From the NCBI GenBank assembly GCA_902490095.1, contig CABUCQ010000125.1, positions 1-5,987 on the forward strand: DNA of 5,987 bases, in the 5' to 3' direction. This stretch comes from an uncultured Collinsella sp. Its GTDB lineage: Bacteria; Actinomycetota; Coriobacteriia; Coriobacteriales; Coriobacteriaceae. Positions 1 to 5,984 of this stretch are shown here, one piece after another. The notes under the pieces were generated by a model. It did not search any database. It saw nothing but the letters and a program-made list of their open reading frames with translations, and was not told the DNA's origin. The position numbers were made by a program, and so were the translations under genes. Each line of letters opens with the position of its first letter. Position 1 is the first letter of the stretch.

Positions 1-862
1 CAACGGCGGACGGCATACGGCCCAGAAGGGCGGAAACCTCGGAACCGGCCTGGGAGAAGCGGAAGATGTTATCGATGAACAGCAGGACGTCCTGGCCACG
101 ATCGCGGAAGTACTCAGCGGTGGTGAGGCCGGCCAGACCGATGCGCAGACGCGCTCCAGGCGGCTCGTTCATCTGACCGTAGACCAAGCAAGTCTTGTCG
201 ATAACGCCGGACTCGCTCATCTCGAGATAAAGGTCGGTACCCTCACGGGTACGCTCGCCGACGCCGGTGAACACCGAGGTGCCGCCGTGCTCCTGAGCGA
301 GGTTGTTGATGAGTTCCTGAATCAGAACGGTCTTGCCGACGCCGGCGCCACCGAACAGGCCCGTCTTACCGCCACGAATGTAGGGCTCAAGAAGGTCGAC
401 GGCCTTGATACCGGTCTCGAAGATCTCGGTCTTGGTGGTGAGCTCGTCAAAGCGGGGCGCTGCGTGGTGGATGGGATAGAACTCATCCACCTCGGGCATG
501 GGCTTGCCGTCAACGGGCTTGCCCATAACGTTCCAAATACGACCGAGCGTCTTGGGGCCAACGGGCATCTTCATGGGCTCACCGGTATCGGTGGCGACAA
601 GGCCGCGCTGCAGGCCGTCGGTCGAGGACATGGCGACCGTGCGGACGACGCCGCCCGGAAGCTGGCTCTCGACCTCGAGGATCGTGCTCAGGTGACCGAT
701 CGGGGTCTCGGCCTCGACCGTGAGCGCGTTGTAGATCGGGGGCACCGCGCCGTCAAACTTGACGTCGACGACAGGGCCGATGATTCTCACGATGCGACCA
801 TCACCGGCAGTCGTCTTCTTGGTGGCTTCCTCGACCGCAAGCTTTACGGTGTTATTAGCCAT
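1..862 (-). CDS. atpD: F1 ATP synthase beta subunit, 5' part (3' end outside window)
   Basis: This is the catalytic subunit of F1, which makes or hydrolyses ATP at the alpha/beta interfaces on the cytoplasmic side. The first 287 codons are present and the gene is cut by the left window edge, so the C-terminal domain with the DELSEED region is not visible. Translation shows the N-terminal barrel (GRIVRIIGPVVDVKF, from about residue 22), Walker A GGAGVGKT (171-178), the GERTREG motif with the catalytic-base glutamate at about E203, and Walker B LLFIDN with D264. The spacing between these residues equals that of E. coli K155/E181/D242. The N-terminus is about 18 residues longer than in E. coli, as in other actinobacterial beta subunits. 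The ATG overlaps the atpG stop as TAATG, and GGAGG (870-874) lies 7 bases upstream, which supports translational coupling. The identity is certain; only the C-terminus is unseen. Confidence 0.97.
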   Translation of the reverse strand, partial: MANNTVKLAVEEATKKTTAGDGRIVRIIGPVVDVKFDGAVPPIYNALTVEAETPIGHLSTILEVESQLPGGVVRTVAMSSTDGLQRGLVATDTGEPMKMPVGPKTLGRIWNVMGKPVDGKPMPEVDEFYPIHHAAPRFDELTTKTEIFETGIKAVDLLEPYIRGGKTGLFGGAGVGKTVLIQELINNLAQEHGGTSVFTGVGERTREGTDLYLEMSESGVIDKTCLVYGQMNEPPGARLRIGLAGLTTAEYFRDRGQDVLLFIDNIFRFSQAGSEVSALLGRMPSAV

Positions 863-1770
863 TACTGTTCCTCCAATGCTGAGGCTCCGCCGACGATCTC
901 GTTAATCTCGGTCGTGATCGAAGCCTGGCGCACGCGACTATACGTGCGGGTAAGGGTCGAGATGATCGCGGTGGCGTTTTCCGTCGCGGAGTGCATGGCC
1001 TTGCGGCGTGCACCCTGCTCGGCAGCCGCCGAATCGATCAGGGCCTGGTAGATGACCGTCAGGATATAAGACGGCACAAGCTTGCCGAGAACATGCTCGG
1101 GAGAGGGCACGAACTCGAACGTGGACGAGATGCGCTTAGGGGCGTCGGTCTCGTTCTTACGCGGACCGTGGGCCATAGCGATCATCTCGGGGTCGAGCGG
1201 CAACAGATGCTCGACGCGAAGCTCCTGATCCACGCGGTTCTTGGCGTGGTGGTAGACAAGCTCGACACGGTCAAGCTCACCGGCACGATACGCATCGCAG
1301 ATATGAGAGGAGATCATGCGAGCCTGATTGAAATCGGGCTCAGAGGAGTTGCCCTCAAAGTGCATGACGACGTTTGCTCGGTCACGGAAATACGTGGCCG
1401 GCTTACGCCCGCACGCGATGATCTCGCACTCGATGCCGTCGTTCGCCCAAGAAGCGGCGAGCTTTTCGGCCGTGCGCTCCACCGTCGTATTGAAACCGCC
1501 GGCAAGGCCGCGGTCCGAGGCAATAACGACAATCAGGCCATGCTTGACGCTCTCATGCTTCTGCAGCATGGGATCGGTGCCCGAACAGGAGGCGTCGCCG
1601 GCGACCGTCAACATGACGTCGGTCAGCGCCTCCTTATAGGGCTCGGCCTGCTTGGAGCGATCGAGGGCACGACGGATCTTGGCCGTAGAGACCATCTCCA
1701 TCGTGCGCGTGATCTGCTTGGTCGTGGTAACCGAGGAGATTCGCTTCTTAATGTCGCGAAGGTTGGCCAT
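862..1770 (-). CDS. atpG: F1 ATP synthase gamma subunit
   Basis: Gamma is the central shaft of F1. It turns inside alpha3beta3 and couples c-ring rotation to catalysis. The 302-residue product is slightly longer than the E. coli protein (about 287). It has the three expected parts. The N-terminal helix (residues 1-55) begins MANLRDIKKRISSV with the conserved TKQITRTMEMVS stretch. The middle Rossmann-like domain carries SDRGLAGG at 85-92. The C-terminal helix has SAAAEQGARRKAM (247-259) and ends near ITTEINEIVGGASAL (285-299). The N- and C-terminal helices form the coiled-coil shaft. The start is the ATG 5 bases after the atpA stop, with GAGGAG (1782-1787) inside the end of atpA as ribosome binding site, at a rather long 11-base spacing. 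The TAA stop shares a base with the atpD start. No truncation or odd composition was seen. Confidence 0.97.
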   Translation of the reverse strand: MANLRDIKKRISSVTTTKQITRTMEMVSTAKIRRALDRSKQAEPYKEALTDVMLTVAGDASCSGTDPMLQKHESVKHGLIVVIASDRGLAGGFNTTVERTAEKLAASWANDGIECEIIACGRKPATYFRDRANVVMHFEGNSSEPDFNQARMISSHICDAYRAGELDRVELVYHHAKNRVDQELRVEHLLPLDPEMIAMAHGPRKNETDAPKRISSTFEFVPSPEHVLGKLVPSYILTVIYQALIDSAAAEQGARRKAMHSATENATAIISTLTRTYSRVRQASITTEINEIVGGASALEEQ

Positions 1771-1775
1771 AGGGC

Positions 1776-3374
1776 TTAGTTCTCCTCTGATCCAGTCGTA
1801 TCGGCATGGTGCTTGGCCATGAACTGCTGCTTAAAGTCGCCGATGACGCGCAGGAGCTCAGCCTTGGTGTCATCGTCGATCTTCTTGGCGCGAACCTTGT
1901 CGAGCAGCGAGCCAAAGCCATTGTCCATGTACTCGACGAGCTCGGCACGGAAAGGCAGCACGTCGGCGATCTCCAAATCATCCAGGAAGCCCTCGTTGCC
2001 GGCAAACAGCGTAACGATCTGCTCGCCAACCTCAAACGGTTTATAACGCGGCTGCTTAAGGAGCTCGGTCATGCGGGCACCGTGGGTAAGCTGCTTCTGC
2101 GTAGCCTCGTCAAGGTCGGAGCCGAACTGCGTAAAGCCGGCGAGCTCCTGATACGAAGCGAGGTCCAGGCGAAGGTTGCCGGCAACCTGCTTCATGGCCT
2201 TGGTCTGAGCATCACCACCGACGCGGGACACGGAGATGCCCACGTCGACTGCCGGGCGCTGGCCCTGGAAGAAGAGCTCAGACTGCAGGTAAATCTGACC
2301 GTCGGTAATGGAAATGACGTTGGTCGGAATGTAGGCCGAAACGTCGCCGTCCTGGGTCTCGATGATCGGCAGGGCCGTCATAGAGCCGTAACCGTTCTTC
2401 TTGGACATCTTGACGGCACGCTCGAGCAGACGAGAGTGCAGGTAGAAGATGTCGCCAGGATAGGCCTCGCGTCCGGGCGGACGATGCAGCGTCAGCGACA
2501 TCTGACGGTATGCCACGGCCTGCTTGGACAGGTCATCGTAGATAACGAGCACGTGACCGCCGGGGTTGGTCTCGCTGGCGGGCTTGCCGTCCTCGCCGTT
2601 GTACATGAAGAACTCGCCGATAGCGGCACCGGCCATAGGCGCGATGTACTGCATAGGGGCAGAATCGGCAGCGGTGGCCGAAACGATGATGGTGTAGTCG
2701 AGCGCACCGTGCTGAGCGAGGGTCTCGCGGATGTTAGCAACCGTGGAGGCCTTCTGGCCGATGGCGACATAGATGCAGACCATGCCCTTGCCGCGCTGGT
2801 TGAGGATAGCGTCGATGGCGATGGCGGTCTTACCGGTCTTACGGTCGCCGATGATGAGCTCACGCTGGCCGCGGCCGATAGGCACCATGGAGTCGATGGC
2901 CAACAGGCCGGTCTGAACCGGCTCGCACACCGGAGTACGGTCGATGACGCCGGGGGCCTTGAACTCGATGGGGCGACGGTGCGTGGCGACGATGTCGCCC
3001 AGGCCGTCGATGGGCTGGCCGAGCGGATTGACGACGCGGCCGAGCATGGCACGGCTCACGGGGATATCCATAATGCGGCCAGTGGTGCGGCACTCGTCGC
3101 CTTCCTTGATGGCGTCGACGGCACCAAACAGAACGGCGCCGACCTCGTCACGGTCAAGGTTCTGGGCAAGGCCGAAGACGGTCTCACCGGTATCGGAGCT
3201 CTTGAACTCCAGAAGCTCGCCTGCCATGGCGCTCTTGAGGCCGGAGACGCGCGCGATGCCGTCGCCTACCTCGTCGACCGTTGAAACCTCATGCGTATCG
3301 ACCGTCGCGGAGAGGCTCGTGAGCTGCTCCTGCAGTTTCTTGGCGATATCCTGGGCATTGAGGGTTTCGGACAT
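1776..3374 (-). CDS. atpA: F1 ATP synthase alpha subunit
   Basis: Alpha alternates with beta in the F1 hexamer. It binds nucleotide at non-catalytic sites and supplies the arginine finger to the beta active site. The 532-residue protein has an N-terminal helix and barrel domain (about 1-100), Walker A GDRKTGKT (176-183), Walker B-type VLVIYDD (275-281) followed by DLSKQ, the ALPIIETQ motif (334-341), and SVSRVGG with the arginine finger at R384, then the helical C-terminal domain. It is longer than E. coli alpha (513), partly because of a 12-residue insertion at 261-272, just before Walker B. The ATG is preceded by GGAGG (3384-3388) at 9 bases, lying inside atpH, and overlaps the atpH TAA as TAATG, so the two are probably translationally coupled. 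All key nucleotide-binding residues are present. Confidence 0.98.
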   Translation of the reverse strand: MSETLNAQDIAKKLQEQLTSLSATVDTHEVSTVDEVGDGIARVSGLKSAMAGELLEFKSSDTGETVFGLAQNLDRDEVGAVLFGAVDAIKEGDECRTTGRIMDIPVSRAMLGRVVNPLGQPIDGLGDIVATHRRPIEFKAPGVIDRTPVCEPVQTGLLAIDSMVPIGRGQRELIIGDRKTGKTAIAIDAILNQRGKGMVCIYVAIGQKASTVANIRETLAQHGALDYTIIVSATAADSAPMQYIAPMAGAAIGEFFMYNGEDGKPASETNPGGHVLVIYDDLSKQAVAYRQMSLTLHRPPGREAYPGDIFYLHSRLLERAVKMSKKNGYGSMTALPIIETQDGDVSAYIPTNVISITDGQIYLQSELFFQGQRPAVDVGISVSRVGGDAQTKAMKQVAGNLRLDLASYQELAGFTQFGSDLDEATQKQLTHGARMTELLKQPRYKPFEVGEQIVTLFAGNEGFLDDLEIADVLPFRAELVEYMDNGFGSLLDKVRAKKIDDDTKAELLRVIGDFKQQFMAKHHADTTGSEEN

Positions 3375-3850
3375 TAGGCTTCACCTCCGTACGAATTAGC
3401 AGAGTTTGCGAGGGTCTCCTGCGCGATGCGCAGCTGCGTCTTGACGGAAATGTCACGACGCTCGCCGCGGGCCTCGAGCACCAGGCCGCCCACGATAGAC
3501 GGGTCGACCTGCTCGATAAGGAATACCTTGCGGCCGAAGTCCTGCTCGCATTTCTTAGTGATGGTTTGACGCAGCTCGTCGTCGAGCGGGATCGCCGTGG
3601 TGACGGTCACGCCCACTACATCCTCGTCTTCCTCGGCAACATACTTAAAGGCAGCTGCCACCTTGGGAAGAAGGTCGAGCTGGTCGCGCTTGGACATGGT
3701 GTCGAGCACGGCGATGATCTCGGGGCTGGCAGAAGCCAAGCGCTCGACCATCTCGAGGTCCTCGAACACATGGTTCTCGGCCTTGGCGGCTTCCAAAAGG
3801 GAACGCGCGTAGGTCTCGAGCACCTTGTCCTGATAGCGGCTAGTCGGCAT
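3374..3850 (-). CDS. atpH: F1 ATP synthase delta subunit (short N-terminal domain)
   Basis: Delta (the OSCP counterpart) sits on top of F1 and links alpha N-termini to the peripheral stalk made of subunit b. The 158-residue product is shorter than the usual 175-180. The N-terminal helical domain starts with YQDKVLETYARSLLEAAK, which matches the family's 'Y-A-x-A-L-x-x-x-A' opening. The C-terminal part has VTVTTAIPL (81-89), a conserved strand, and DPSIVGGLVLEARGERRDIS (116-135) at the typical end of the family. By recollection of the family pattern, about 25-30 residues are missing from the middle of the N-domain, between residues 50 and 56. The ATG lies inside the end of atpF (11-base overlap). 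The best ribosome binding candidates are AGGTAG (3856-3861) and AGGAAG (3863-3868). Identity rests on this pattern plus the invariant operon position between atpF and atpA. Confidence 0.93.
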   Translation of the reverse strand: MPTSRYQDKVLETYARSLLEAAKAENHVFEDLEMVERLASASPEIIAVLDTMSKRDQLDLLPKVAAAFKYVAEEDEDVVGVTVTTAIPLDDELRQTITKKCEQDFGRKVFLIEQVDPSIVGGLVLEARGERRDISVKTQLRIAQETLANSANSYGGEA

Positions 3851-4442
3851 TCAGGCTACCTGCTTCCTGGATGTAGCGCTCGATGAGCTTCTTCTGCTCG
3901 GCCTCGTCCTCGAGTGCCTCGCCCACGATCTTGGTGGCGACGGCAACGGACAGGTCGGCGATGGAGCTCGCGGCACCGGCGTAGATGGACTTGCGCTCGT
4001 CCTCGACGGTCGTATGGGCCTTGGCGATGATCTCCTCGGCCTCCTTGTGAGCAGCCTCGATGATACGGGCACGCTCGGACTCGGCGTCCTTACGGGCCTC
4101 GAGAACGATGTCGGCAGCCTGACGACGGGCGTCGGTGACGATCGAGTCGGACTCAGCGCGCTTGGCGATAGCCTCCTGCTTGGTCTTCTCGGCCTCGTCG
4201 AGGCTCTCCTCGATCTTCTTGCCGCGCTCCTCCATGGTTTTCATGATGCCCGGCAGGGCGACCTTGGCCAGCACGATCCAGATGATCAGGAAGGCGATAA
4301 GCGCCGGGATGAACTCCGCCATCTTAGGGATGAGGATGTCCGCACCGGCAGCGCCGTCCTCGGCGAACGCGGAAACCGGCATGAGCAGCGCGGCCGCGGA
4401 CGCGGAGAGTGCGATCGCGCTCTTCTGGGATGAAAGATTCAT
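3840..4442 (-). CDS. atpF: Fo ATP synthase b subunit with signal-peptide-like N-terminus
   Basis: Subunit b is the peripheral stalk. It is anchored in the membrane by one helix, and a long cytoplasmic helix reaches delta and alpha. The 200-residue protein has a hydrophobic leader (about 9-25) ending AFA before ED, a good signal peptidase I site (predicted cut after residue 27). A short polar linker follows, then the true transmembrane helix (about 43-64), and then a heptad-rich, charged helix (about 66-155) dominated by Glu, Lys, Ala and Arg, as expected for the b dimer coiled coil. The C-terminal part (about 156-195) would contact delta. Removal of the leader would leave the N-terminus outside and the stalk inside, which is the known b topology. 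The ATG has GGAG (4451-4454) at 8 bases. The gene starts 15 bases after atpE and its TAG lies inside atpH. Confidence 0.96.
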   Translation of the reverse strand: MNLSSQKSAIALSASAAALLMPVSAFAEDGAAGADILIPKMAEFIPALIAFLIIWIVLAKVALPGIMKTMEERGKKIEESLDEAEKTKQEAIAKRAESDSIVTDARRQAADIVLEARKDAESERARIIEAAHKEAEEIIAKAHTTVEDERKSIYAGAASSIADLSVAVATKIVGEALEDEAEQKKLIERYIQEAGSLNAD

Positions 4443-4457
4443 ACTTGACGCTCCGTG

Positions 4458-4652
4458 CTATTTAACGATCAGCGCGACAACGAAGCCGATCAGAGCCAGA
4501 GCCTCGCCGAAGGCGGAGCCCATGATGAAGACGGTGAACACGCGGCCCTGGACCTCAGGCTGACGGGCCATAGCACCCGTAGCACCCAGAGCAGACAGGC
4601 CGATAGCAAGACCAGCGCCGATAACACCGAGACCGTAACCGATAACTCCCAC
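4458..4652 (-). CDS. atpE: Fo ATP synthase c subunit (rotor ring proteolipid)
   Basis: Many copies of this hairpin protein form the membrane rotor ring that carries ions past subunit a. The product is only 64 residues, against a usual 70-90. Helix 1 (about 2-28) is glycine/alanine rich, the polar loop has ARQPE (29-33), and helix 2 (about 38-63) carries the ion-binding carboxylate E50, exactly 20 residues after the loop arginine as in E. coli (R41 to D61). Residues that mark Na+ rings (Gln 13 before the loop Arg, Ser after the Glu) are here I17 and A51, so proton specificity is inferred. The start is GTG at 4650-4652. The reading frame upstream reaches a TAA (4677-4679) with no other start codon. 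The ribosome site AAAGGAGG (4657-4664) is very strong but only 4 bases from GTG. Strong initiation fits the high copy number needed. Confidence 0.96.
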   Translation of the reverse strand: MGVIGYGLGVIGAGLAIGLSALGATGAMARQPEVQGRVFTVFIMGSAFGEALALIGFVVALIVK

Positions 4653-4776
4653 GATTCCTCCTTTGTCGTGCGTGTCTTATTTCACGCAGGATAACCTTTT
4701 TATAACTGCCGGGCTCCATGGGTACGGGCACCGGCGGTTTAACGAATTGCCTTACCATTAAGGCGCGAACGGAAGA
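4653..4776 (-). promoter_or_regulatory. atpB-atpE spacer: hairpin, weak GC stem, A/U-rich stretch and strong ribosome site
   Basis: This 124-base gap is the longest inside the operon. In transcript order it has the hairpin at 4749-4764, a weaker possible stem (GCCGG 4731-4735 with CCGGC 4708-4712, 18-base loop), an A/U-rich tract (about 4690-4706), and the near-perfect ribosome site AAAGGAGG (4657-4664) for atpE. In E. coli the region before atpE is a known translational enhancer that raises c-subunit output, and a similar role is inferred here. I found a TATAAA-like hexamer in the A/U tract but no matching -35 box. Confidence 0.5.
4749..4764 (-). other. Hairpin just downstream of atpB
   Basis: On the minus strand GCCTTA-ATGG-TAAGGC forms a perfect 6-bp stem with a 4-base loop, beginning 12 bases after the atpB stop. 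It is not followed by a run of U (next bases AATTCGTT), so it does not look like an intrinsic terminator. An mRNA-processing or stability element separating the atpB and atpE segments is possible. Confidence 0.5.
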
Positions 4777-5580
4777 TTACTCCTCCTCCGCGACCTCCTC
4801 TGCCTCGGAGACATACACGGCGGTAAGGACCGTGAAGACGTAAGCCTGGATGGCGCCGACCACAAGCTCGATCGCATAGATCAGGATGAGGATGGCAAGC
4901 CAGGCCAGCGAAGGCAGGGCGCCGACGGCGTGGGCCGCGGAAACCTGCTGAAGCAGCGGCTGCATGAACATGCTCGCCATGATGGCGAACGAGCCCATGA
5001 CCACGTGTCCTGCGAACATGTTGCAGAACAGACGGACGGCAAGCGTGATGAGGCGCAGGAAGGTCGAGAAAAGCTCGACGACCCACACGAGCACGTTCAT
5101 CGGGAAGCTCACGCCCTGCGGGGCGAGGCTCTTGATGTAGCCGATCACGCCGTGAGCCTTGCATCCGTAGTAGATGAAGTACACGAAGGCGAAGATGGCG
5201 AGCGCGGCGGTGGAGCCGATTGCGCCGGTGCCGGGCTTCATTCCCGGGATCAGGCCGATCATGTTATTGATCAGGATGAACAGGAAAAGCGAGCACAGGA
5301 ACGGGAAGTGCTTCTTCCAGTTCTCACCCACGACACCCTTGCCGATATCGTTCTCGACGTACTCGATGATGTACTCGAAACCGTTGACGAAGAAGCCCTT
5401 GGGAACCAGGGTCTGCTTCTTCTTGAACACGGCTAGGACGATCAGGAGCACGATCGTGGAGACGATCAGCCAAAACGAGTACTGCGTGATGCCGCAGCTC
5501 AGATCGCCCACGACAGGGGTGGAGCTGAACTCGCTGACCAGATGATTAATCTCATCAGGCAGCTTTTCAAAAATTTCCAC
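4777..5580 (-). CDS. atpB: Fo ATP synthase a subunit
   Basis: Subunit a is the stator channel through which ions reach the c-ring. The 267-residue polytopic membrane protein has hydrophobic segments at about 33-52, 92-113, 121-138, 158-182, 193-212 and 224-256. The family hallmark is RLFCNMFAG, with the essential arginine at R183 (E. coli R210). The E. coli Glu219/His245 pair appears here in the swapped arrangement H192/E238, which is common outside enterobacteria. Q245 in IQAYVFTVLTAVYVS corresponds to E. coli Q252. The loop between the last two helices is about 20 residues longer than in E. coli. The C-terminus is acidic (EAEEVAEEE). The start is GTG, the only in-frame start before the first transmembrane segment, with AAAGG (5587-5591) 6 bases upstream. 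It lies 3 bases after the preceding gene's stop. Confidence 0.97.
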   Translation of the reverse strand: MEIFEKLPDEINHLVSEFSSTPVVGDLSCGITQYSFWLIVSTIVLLIVLAVFKKKQTLVPKGFFVNGFEYIIEYVENDIGKGVVGENWKKHFPFLCSLFLFILINNMIGLIPGMKPGTGAIGSTAALAIFAFVYFIYYGCKAHGVIGYIKSLAPQGVSFPMNVLVWVVELFSTFLRLITLAVRLFCNMFAGHVVMGSFAIMASMFMQPLLQQVSAAHAVGALPSLAWLAILILIYAIELVVGAIQAYVFTVLTAVYVSEAEEVAEEE

Positions 5581-5583
5581 GAC

Positions 5584-5895
5584 TTACCTTTCGACCTCAT
5601 GAGGATCTCGCAGCGCCTTGGCGACGCGAACCGTGCAGGCGGCCATAAAGGCCACGAAGCCGATCGCCTCGCCCAGGAGGAACACGCGAAATGCCTCTCC
5701 GAACAACGCAAACACAACCAAGGTAAAGACGAGCAGGGCGACTGCCGAGACCGCCAGACTCACCATACCCTTGAGCATGTCCGCATTCTGCTTATCGTCA
5801 AGAACCGGCTTGAGCGTAAAGACAAAGGGAAGGAAGGCAATTGCGCCCGCGATGGCGCCTGCAACGATAGCGAGCAGATCGGCTATCTGAAACAC
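5584..5895 (-). CDS. Small membrane protein at head of atp operon, AtpI-like
   Basis: A 103-residue hydrophobic protein encoded first in the operon, where many bacteria carry atpI, a small accessory protein linked to c-ring assembly or Mg2+ handling. Visible features are three hydrophobic helices (about 5-27, 43-66 and 69-89), a short charged loop after the first (LKPVLDDKQNADMLK), and a basic/acidic cytoplasmic-looking tail (RVAKALRDPHEVER). Typical AtpI has about 120-130 residues and four helices, so this is a short or diverged relative at best. I recognise no diagnostic motif, and the role is inferred from position. The start is GTG (5893-5895). The frame upstream is closed by TAA within 20 bases, and GAGGA (5901-5905) sits 5 bases before the GTG. 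The stop is 3 bases from the atpB start, so the two are co-transcribed and probably coupled. Confidence 0.8.
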   Translation of the reverse strand: MFQIADLLAIVAGAIAGAIAFLPFVFTLKPVLDDKQNADMLKGMVSLAVSAVALLVFTLVVFALFGEAFRVFLLGEAIGFVAFMAACTVRVAKALRDPHEVER

Positions 5896-5956
5896 TGGCT
5901 TCCTCGCTTTCCTTTTTTACGCCTCACAGCACAGTTCCCGCCAAACATTGGTGACT

Positions 5957-5984
5957 ATTGTACGAGCCAATCGCTAAAGTACAA
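5957..5984 (-). promoter_or_regulatory. Putative sigma-70-type promoter of the atp operon
   Basis: Read on the minus strand, a -10 box TACAAT (5957-5962, one mismatch to TATAAT) lies 16 bases after a weak -35 box TTGTAC (5979-5984, three of six consensus bases). Transcription would begin near 5949-5950, giving a leader of about 55 bases before the GTG of the first gene. This is the only promoter-like site I found in front of the operon. It is judged by eye, and more promoters may lie beyond the right edge. Confidence 0.45.
5958..5984. repeat. Inverted repeat TTGTAC-N15-GTACAA over the promoter
   Basis: Perfect 6-base arms at 5958-5963 and 5979-5984, separated by 15 bases, coincide with the putative -35 and -10 boxes. 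The 21-base centre-to-centre spacing is about two helical turns, compatible with a dimeric regulator binding one face, but a chance origin cannot be excluded with arms this short. Confidence 0.4.

Noticed and set aside
1..862. beta subunit as a broken or frameshifted gene because no complete frame is seen
   Set aside because: The frame is open from the ATG at 862 to the left edge with all motifs at correct spacing; it is simply cut by the window.
287..1051. 254-codon plus-strand frame opposite atpD and the end of atpG
   Set aside because: Antisense shadow. The minus strand here encodes the unmistakable Walker A and GERTREG motifs of beta.
991..1779. 262-codon plus-strand frame opposite atpG
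   Set aside because: Antisense shadow of gamma, with no ribosome site or domain pattern and the same codon-bias explanation.
1806..3284. 492-codon open frame on the plus strand opposite atpA
   Set aside because: It lies wholly antisense to a certain gene. Its product is a low-complexity mix rich in Gly, Leu, Asp, Val and Arg with no recognisable domain. High-GC codon use in atpA rarely makes stops on the opposite strand.
4708..4735. GC stem GCCGG/CCGGC in the atpB-atpE gap as a transcription terminator
   Set aside because: Only 5 bp with an 18-base loop. The following stretch is A-rich rather than a U run on the transcript, and a terminator here would cut off most of the operon.
4555..4758. 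67-codon minus-strand frame starting in the hairpin loop after atpB and running into atpE
   Set aside because: Most of it overlaps atpE out of frame, the sequence is Arg/Cys/Tyr rich as expected from a shifted c-subunit gene, and its ATG sits inside a stem-loop with no ribosome site.
4739..5164. 141-codon minus-strand frame within atpB
   Set aside because: A shifted frame of subunit a with Arg/His-rich composition. The atpB frame carries all family hallmarks.
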